A program made the position numbers and the translations under genes. From the NCBI GenBank assembly GCA_965146665.1, contig CBCTHE010000004.1:1-64000 (forward strand): a stretch of 64,000 nucleotides of DNA. Reading direction: 5' to 3'. The notes below the pieces were generated by a model. That model saw nothing but the letters and a program-made list of their open reading frames with translations. It searched no databases and had not been told where the DNA came from. This stretch comes from Ructibacterium sp965146665. Lineage in GTDB: Bacteria; Bacillota; Clostridia; Monoglobales; Monoglobaceae. Below are positions 60,361 to 64,000 of the stretch, in pieces (position 1 is the stretch's first letter; every line of letters starts with the position of its first letter).

Positions 60361-60390
60361 GAGCAATTTGGCATAATATCTAAATTGCTC
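60361..60390. repeat. 9-bp inverted repeat next to the tRNA 3' end
   Basis: Perfect arms GAGCAATTT (60361-60369) and AAATTGCTC (60382-60390) with a 12-base loop. It sits only nine bases from the tRNA CCA end, where an integrase core or arm site would be expected, so it may be part of the attachment region. Confidence 0.7.
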
Positions 60391-60398
60391 TGCTTTTT

Positions 60399-60474
60399 TG
60401 GCTCCTCCAGTTGGACTCGAACCAACGACCCTGCGGTTAACAGCCGCATGCTCTACCAACTGAGCTATAGAGGA
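60399..60474 (-). tRNA. tRNA-Asn (anticodon GTT)
   Basis: 76 bases including encoded CCA (60399-60401). Acceptor TCCTCTA pairs with TGGAGGA (one G-T), discriminator G. The D-arm GCTC-AGTTGGTA-GAGC, anticodon stem-loop GCGGCTGTTAACCGC with GTT, and T-arm GTTGG-TTCGAGT-CCAAC are all present. The 3' end faces the ICE, the usual geometry when a tRNA gene serves as integration site. Confidence 0.97.
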
Positions 60475-60702
60475 ATATTTACTTGATATAGTATATACGG
60501 AATTTAAAAAACTATACCTATTTTTTGAAGATCTTACTTCTTTTAGGCTGTCTCCGCAACACTCTTATTATTATAGCAATTTTTTTTTAAAAGTCAACCC
60601 TTTTTTTCAAATTTTTTTAACTTTTCTAAGCAAAAACTGATTCGTATATCCGCAAACAGCCGCCGGTGAAAATTTCAGCGGCGGCCATGATGCATCAAGC
60701 TT
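60475..60702. other. Intergenic region at the ICE/chromosome border
   Basis: No gene. The sequence next to the tRNA is AT-rich and should hold its promoter (a TATACT lies about 15 bases upstream of the tRNA 5' end on the minus strand; no clear -35). At 60659-60685 a GCCGCC...GGCGGC hairpin follows the pflA stop and probably acts as its terminator, although without a U tract. Confidence 0.5.
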
Positions 60703-61425
60703 TTATTCGGCAATAAGCGCGCGGTTCAGCGTGTCCTGCCACCGCTCTGCGCGGCGTCTGTCCATGGGCGGAACTCCCTCCAGCGGATAGGGAATTCCAA
60801 GGCTTTCATATTTATTCACGCCCAGCGTATGATAAGGCAAGAGTTCAATCTTCTTCACACGGGGCAGCCGCTTTGCCTCCGCCCAGATTTCCCGGATATA
60901 GTCAAGGTTGTCATGAATCCCCGGCACAATGACCGCCCGGAGCCATAGATCCACCGGATGCTCCGGGAGCTGGGCAATAAATTTTTCATACAGCTCCATG
61001 CTCCGCCCTGTGACCGCTTCATACCCTTTCCGTTCCGTGTGCTTAATATCAAGAAGCAGCAGATCCGCAAGGTCGAGAATCTCGCCAAAATCTCCGAAAG
61101 CGCCGCCCGCCGTGTCAATCGCGGTATGAATGCCCGCCTCTTTGCACTTTTTGAGCATTTCAGTTAAAAACGCAGGCTGAAGCAGGGGTTCGCCGCCGGA
61201 AAAGGTTACGCCGCCGCCTGAGCTTTCAAAATATGGCCGGAACCGCAAAATCTTTTGAAACAGGGCATCCGCCTCCATCACCTGGCCGGTATTCACAGCC
61301 CAGGTATCCGGGTTGTGGCAATATCGGCACCGCAAAGCACACCCCTGCATAAAGACGACATACCGGATCCCCGGTCCGTCCACCAGTCCCATACTCTCTA
61401 CTGAGTGAATATATCCCTCTGCCAT
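60703..61425 (-). CDS. pflA: Pyruvate formate-lyase activating enzyme
   Basis: 240 residues. A radical SAM enzyme with the Fe-S motif GCALRCRYCHNPDTW (CxxxCxxC, about 29-43), the SAM-binding FSGGEPLLQ and LLLDIKH. It introduces the glycyl radical into PflB under anaerobic conditions. Directly downstream of pflB, with a terminator-like hairpin (61445-61476) and AGGAGG in front. Codon use is visibly GC-rich compared with the ICE, consistent with core chromosome. Confidence 0.97.
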   Translation of the reverse strand: MAEGYIHSVESMGLVDGPGIRYVVFMQGCALRCRYCHNPDTWAVNTGQVMEADALFQKILRFRPYFESSGGGVTFSGGEPLLQPAFLTEMLKKCKEAGIHTAIDTAGGAFGDFGEILDLADLLLLDIKHTERKGYEAVTGRSMELYEKFIAQLPEHPVDLWLRAVIVPGIHDNLDYIREIWAEAKRLPRVKKIELLPYHTLGVNKYESLGIPYPLEGVPPMDRRRAERWQDTLNRALIAE

Positions 61426-61444
61426 ATTTCAGCCTCCTTTTTAA

Positions 61445-61476
61445 AAAGGGCATCCCTATGCAAAGAGATGCCCTTT
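61445..61476 (-). terminator. Intercistronic hairpin between pflB and pflA
   Basis: Perfect stem AAAGGGCATC / GATGCCCTTT, followed on the minus strand by TTTTT and then AAAAAGGAGG of pflA. Probably a partial terminator that lowers activase relative to PflB. Confidence 0.8.
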
Positions 61477-61502
61477 CCTATCATCACAAATTCCTGAACA
61501 GG

Positions 61503-63737
61503 CTACATGATCTCATGGAAAGTCCTGCTGATGACCTCCAGCTGCTGTTCCCGGGTCAGACGGTTGAAATTCACCGCATAGCCGGATATCCGAATGGTCA
61601 GGGTGGGGTATTTTTCAGGATGCTCCATTGCATCCTCCAGGGTCGCACGGTTCAGAACATTCACGTTCAGATGGAACGCGTGCTGTTTAAAATAACCATC
61701 CAGAACAGCCACCAGGTTTTTCACCCGGGTGTCTTTTTCCTTGCCCAGTGCCTCGGGCACAATGGAAAAGGTGTTGGAGATGCCATCCTGACAGCATCCT
61801 GCATAGGGCAGTTTCGCCACAGAATTCAGAGATGCCAGCGCACCGCTGCTGTCCCTGCCATGCATGGGATTTGCTCCGGGCGCCAAAGGCTCACCCGCCT
61901 TCCGGCCGTCCGGGGTGGTGCCTGTCTTTTTGCCGTACACCACATTGGAGGTTATGGTCAGCACAGACAGCGTGTGTTCCGCGCCGCGGTAAGTGGGATG
62001 TTTCTTGAGCTCGCCGTAAAACTTCTCCAGTACGGCAACAGCAAGCTGGTCCACATCATCATTGTCATTGCCATACTTGGGGAAGTCACCCTCCACCTCG
62101 AAATCCACCGCGATCCCCTGCTCATTGCGTATGGGCTTTACCTTGGCATACTTAATGGCGGACAGAGAATCCGCCACAACGGACAGCCCTGCGACCCCAA
62201 ATGCCATAAACCGTTTCACATCCGTGTCATGCAATGCCATCTGTCCGGCCTCATAGGCATACTTATCATGCATATAGTGAATGGTGTTCATGGTGTTCAC
62301 ATAGAGCGCCGCCACTTCCTCCATACACTTGTCATAGGCCGCCCTGACTTTGTCAAAATCCAGAATTTCGTCCGTCATAGGCGCTGTGTTTTCCAGTACC
62401 TTCATGCCTTTTTTCTCATCATAGCCGTCATTGATTGCCATGAGCAGGGTTTTGGCAAGGTTGACCCGCGCGCCGAAGAACTGCATCCGCTTACCCAGCT
62501 CCATGGATGAAACACAGCAGGCAATGGCGTAGTCATCCCCATAGAGCGGCCGCATTTCATCGTCGCTCTCATACTGAATGGAGTCGGTCTCGATGCTCAT
62601 CTTGGCGCAGTACTCCTTAAACGCCTCAGGGAGGTCAACGCTCCAGAGCACTGTCATGTTGGGCTCCGGCGCAGGCTCCAGATTGGTCAGCGTATGCAGA
62701 AACCGGAAGGATGACCGGGTCACAAGCGTGCGGCCGTCTTCGTTCATCCCGCCGATGGATTCCGTAACCCAGGTGGGATCGCCGGAAAACAGATCATTGT
62801 AATCCGGGGTCCGCAGATGCCGGACAAGTCTCAGCTTCAGAACCAGATGGTCAATCAGCTCCTGGGCGCCGGCCTCGTCCAGAATGCCCTTCTCCATATC
62901 CCGGTTGATATAAATGTCGAAGAATGTCGAATTCCGCCCGAAGGACATGGCCGCGCCATTGTTCTCCTTGATGGCCGCCAGATATCCAAAATAGGTGAAC
63001 TGAATTGCCTCCTTTGCGTTCTGGGCCGGGAGAGACATATCAACGCCATACCGCAGCGCCATGCTTTTGATCTGCCCCAGGGCACGGATCTGCATTCTGA
63101 TCTCCTCACGCATCCGGATGATGTCCTCTGTGGCAGGCTGTTCCTCCTGCCGGGCAAAATCAGCCTGCTTCTGCTCCACCAGATAGTCAACGCCGTAAAG
63201 GGCAATCCTGCGGTAATCCCCAATGATACGGCCTCTGCCATAGGCGTCCGGAAGTCCGGTCATCAGCCCCACCGTACGGGCGCGGCGCATCTGCGGCGTA
63301 TAGGCGTCAAACACACCGTCATTGTGGGTCTTTCGGAATTCCTTGAAATCGGCTTTTCTCGCCTCGTCCATGGCATAACCATAGGCTTCCAGCGACTGCT
63401 CCACCATCCGCATGCCGCCATAAGGATTGATCATGCGTTTCAGGGGCGCGTCAGTCTGCAGACCGACAATCTCCTCATTCTCCCGGTCGATATATCCGGG
63501 CTCAAAGTTATCAATTCCGGACACCCGATAGGTCTCCACGTCAATAACGCCCTTTTTTATCTCCTCCAGAATCAATTCCCTAACTTCTTGATACAAGGCT
63601 TTTGTCTTGGAAGTCGGCGGCGCCAAAAACGACTCGTCACCCTCATAAGGCTCGTAGTTCTGATGGATAAAATCCTTGACGTCAACCGATTCTGTCCACG
63701 CACCTTCTTTAAAACCATTCCAAGCTTCAAATTTCAT
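61503..63737 (-). CDS. pflB: Pyruvate formate-lyase (formate C-acetyltransferase)
   Basis: 744 residues, normal length (E. coli 760). The adjacent active-site cysteines are in IACCVSSMELGKRMQFFGAR. The glycyl-radical site near the C-terminus is LTIRISGYAVNFNRLT. It converts pyruvate and CoA to acetyl-CoA and formate in fermenting cells. GGAGTGTACAGT precedes ATG 63737. A good promoter is visible upstream. GC-rich, chromosomal. Confidence 0.98.
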   Translation of the reverse strand: MKFEAWNGFKEGAWTESVDVKDFIHQNYEPYEGDESFLAPPTSKTKALYQEVRELILEEIKKGVIDVETYRVSGIDNFEPGYIDRENEEIVGLQTDAPLKRMINPYGGMRMVEQSLEAYGYAMDEARKADFKEFRKTHNDGVFDAYTPQMRRARTVGLMTGLPDAYGRGRIIGDYRRIALYGVDYLVEQKQADFARQEEQPATEDIIRMREEIRMQIRALGQIKSMALRYGVDMSLPAQNAKEAIQFTYFGYLAAIKENNGAAMSFGRNSTFFDIYINRDMEKGILDEAGAQELIDHLVLKLRLVRHLRTPDYNDLFSGDPTWVTESIGGMNEDGRTLVTRSSFRFLHTLTNLEPAPEPNMTVLWSVDLPEAFKEYCAKMSIETDSIQYESDDEMRPLYGDDYAIACCVSSMELGKRMQFFGARVNLAKTLLMAINDGYDEKKGMKVLENTAPMTDEILDFDKVRAAYDKCMEEVAALYVNTMNTIHYMHDKYAYEAGQMALHDTDVKRFMAFGVAGLSVVADSLSAIKYAKVKPIRNEQGIAVDFEVEGDFPKYGNDNDDVDQLAVAVLEKFYGELKKHPTYRGAEHTLSVLTITSNVVYGKKTGTTPDGRKAGEPLAPGANPMHGRDSSGALASLNSVAKLPYAGCCQDGISNTFSIVPEALGKEKDTRVKNLVAVLDGYFKQHAFHLNVNVLNRATLEDAMEHPEKYPTLTIRISGYAVNFNRLTREQQLEVISRTFHEIM

Positions 63738-63796
63738 CTACTGTACACTCCTTCTATAAAATTCAGGAATCATAACCCTGTGATGTTCATGTTTCT

Positions 63797-63825
63797 ATCA
63801 TAACAGAGCCAAAGGAAAATTGCAA
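63797..63825 (-). promoter_or_regulatory. Probable sigma-A promoter of pflBA
   Basis: Minus strand TTGCAA (63820-63825), 17-base spacer, TATGAT (63797-63802), about 60 bases upstream of the pflB start. Confidence 0.75.
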
Positions 63826-64000
63826 ACACAAATTCCTACCATTTTCACCTGATTTTTTATGCGATTTTCATAGACGACACAATGCGGCAACAGCTTCACC
63901 GCAGAATTGGCATTACCGGCGTGTTTGGCATGTGCGGCACAGCGAATTGGTTCGATTTACAGCTGAAAGCTTCACTTTGTTTTTTTGTGTATCGTCCGGT
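63826..64000. other. Window end, no credible gene
   Basis: 175 bases upstream of the pflB promoter. A short plus-strand frame open to the window end (from ATG about 63882) shows no ribosome binding site or recognisable motif. It may contain distal pfl regulatory sites. Confidence 0.4.

Noticed and set aside
61458..63803. Long plus-strand open frames of 350 and 328 codons opposite pflB
   Set aside because: They are antisense to a perfectly conserved pflB, have no ribosome binding sites and show no domain; GC-rich codon bias creates them.
1..64000. Integrase, transposase or resolvase gene for the ICE
   Set aside because: No protein with a tyrosine or serine recombinase signature or DDE transposase was found; only group II intron RTs are present.

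Overview
The window looks like a gut-type Clostridia (Firmicutes) chromosome carrying most of a very large integrative and conjugative element (ICE). Evidence: strong AGGAGG-type ribosome binding sites, frequent ATGA/GTGA gene overlaps, AT-rich codon use, anaerobic pyruvate formate-lyase genes, and a Firmicute set of conjugation families (PrgI, CD0411-type VirB6, MobL relaxase, DUF3852, DUF4314, DUF4320, DUF6103, DUF6133, YodL, DUF3789).

Layout: 1-2.1 kb holds the 5' end of a secreted-protein gene, an AraC regulator and a YesL/DUF624 membrane protein (cargo or flank; the left ICE end is not visible). From 2.1 to 60.1 kb nearly every gene is on the minus strand, so transcription runs from about 60 kb toward 2 kb. 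In transcription order: ArdA-like and DNA-binding proteins (60-57 kb); small proteins, Dam, AbrB and a C5 methylase (57-53.7 kb); SpoVG and DUF3849 (53 kb); a 1782-residue S-layer-homology adhesin and an InlB-type surface protein (52.5-46 kb); DUF4314, two ArdA-like proteins, YodL and SpoVG (46-42 kb); a complete Tad/Flp-type pilus module (42-34.4 kb); an N6 methylase-like protein and surface or accessory proteins (34-29.7 kb); the T4SS core DUF3852, VirB6, PrgI and VirB4, with an inserted HTH/HipA-like kinase pair (29.7-21 kb); a NlpC/P60 hydrolase, a circularly permuted C5 methylase and DUF6103 (20-16 kb); a palindromic non-coding region (oriT candidate); a PP-loop protein, RHH protein, MobL relaxase, Toprim protein and VirD4 coupling protein (15.8-6.5 kb). 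The left end (6.2-2.1 kb) is decaying: a macro-domain gene and a small Xre gene are broken, and a VWA gene is truncated.

Two group II introns with reverse transcriptases sit in the same orientation as the conjugation genes they interrupt (virD4 and the DUF3852 gene). Joining the flanking exons at the GTGCG...AY boundaries restores both reading frames.

The right ICE end lies next to tRNA-Asn(GTT) at 60399-60474. Beyond it the sequence is visibly GC-richer and carries chromosomal pflB-pflA. No integrase is present, so it probably lies left of the window.

Most striking observation: about 20 otherwise unrelated cytosolic proteins of the element, including the relaxase (the canonical conjugation substrate), end in a similar tail: an acidic/Gln-rich stretch, then a G-hydrophobic-x-hydrophobic signature (GMSM, GMEM, GMNM, GIKM, GIQF, GITM), usually within the last six residues. 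The envelope and pilus machine proteins lack it. I propose a C-terminal translocation signal read by VirD4, making this ICE a multi-effector protein delivery system that would send ArdA DNA mimics, SpoVG, DNA-binding proteins and a HipA-like kinase into the recipient along with the DNA. A second recurring pattern is terminator-like hairpins with a conserved post-U-tract sequence directly in front of ribosome binding sites inside the long operon.
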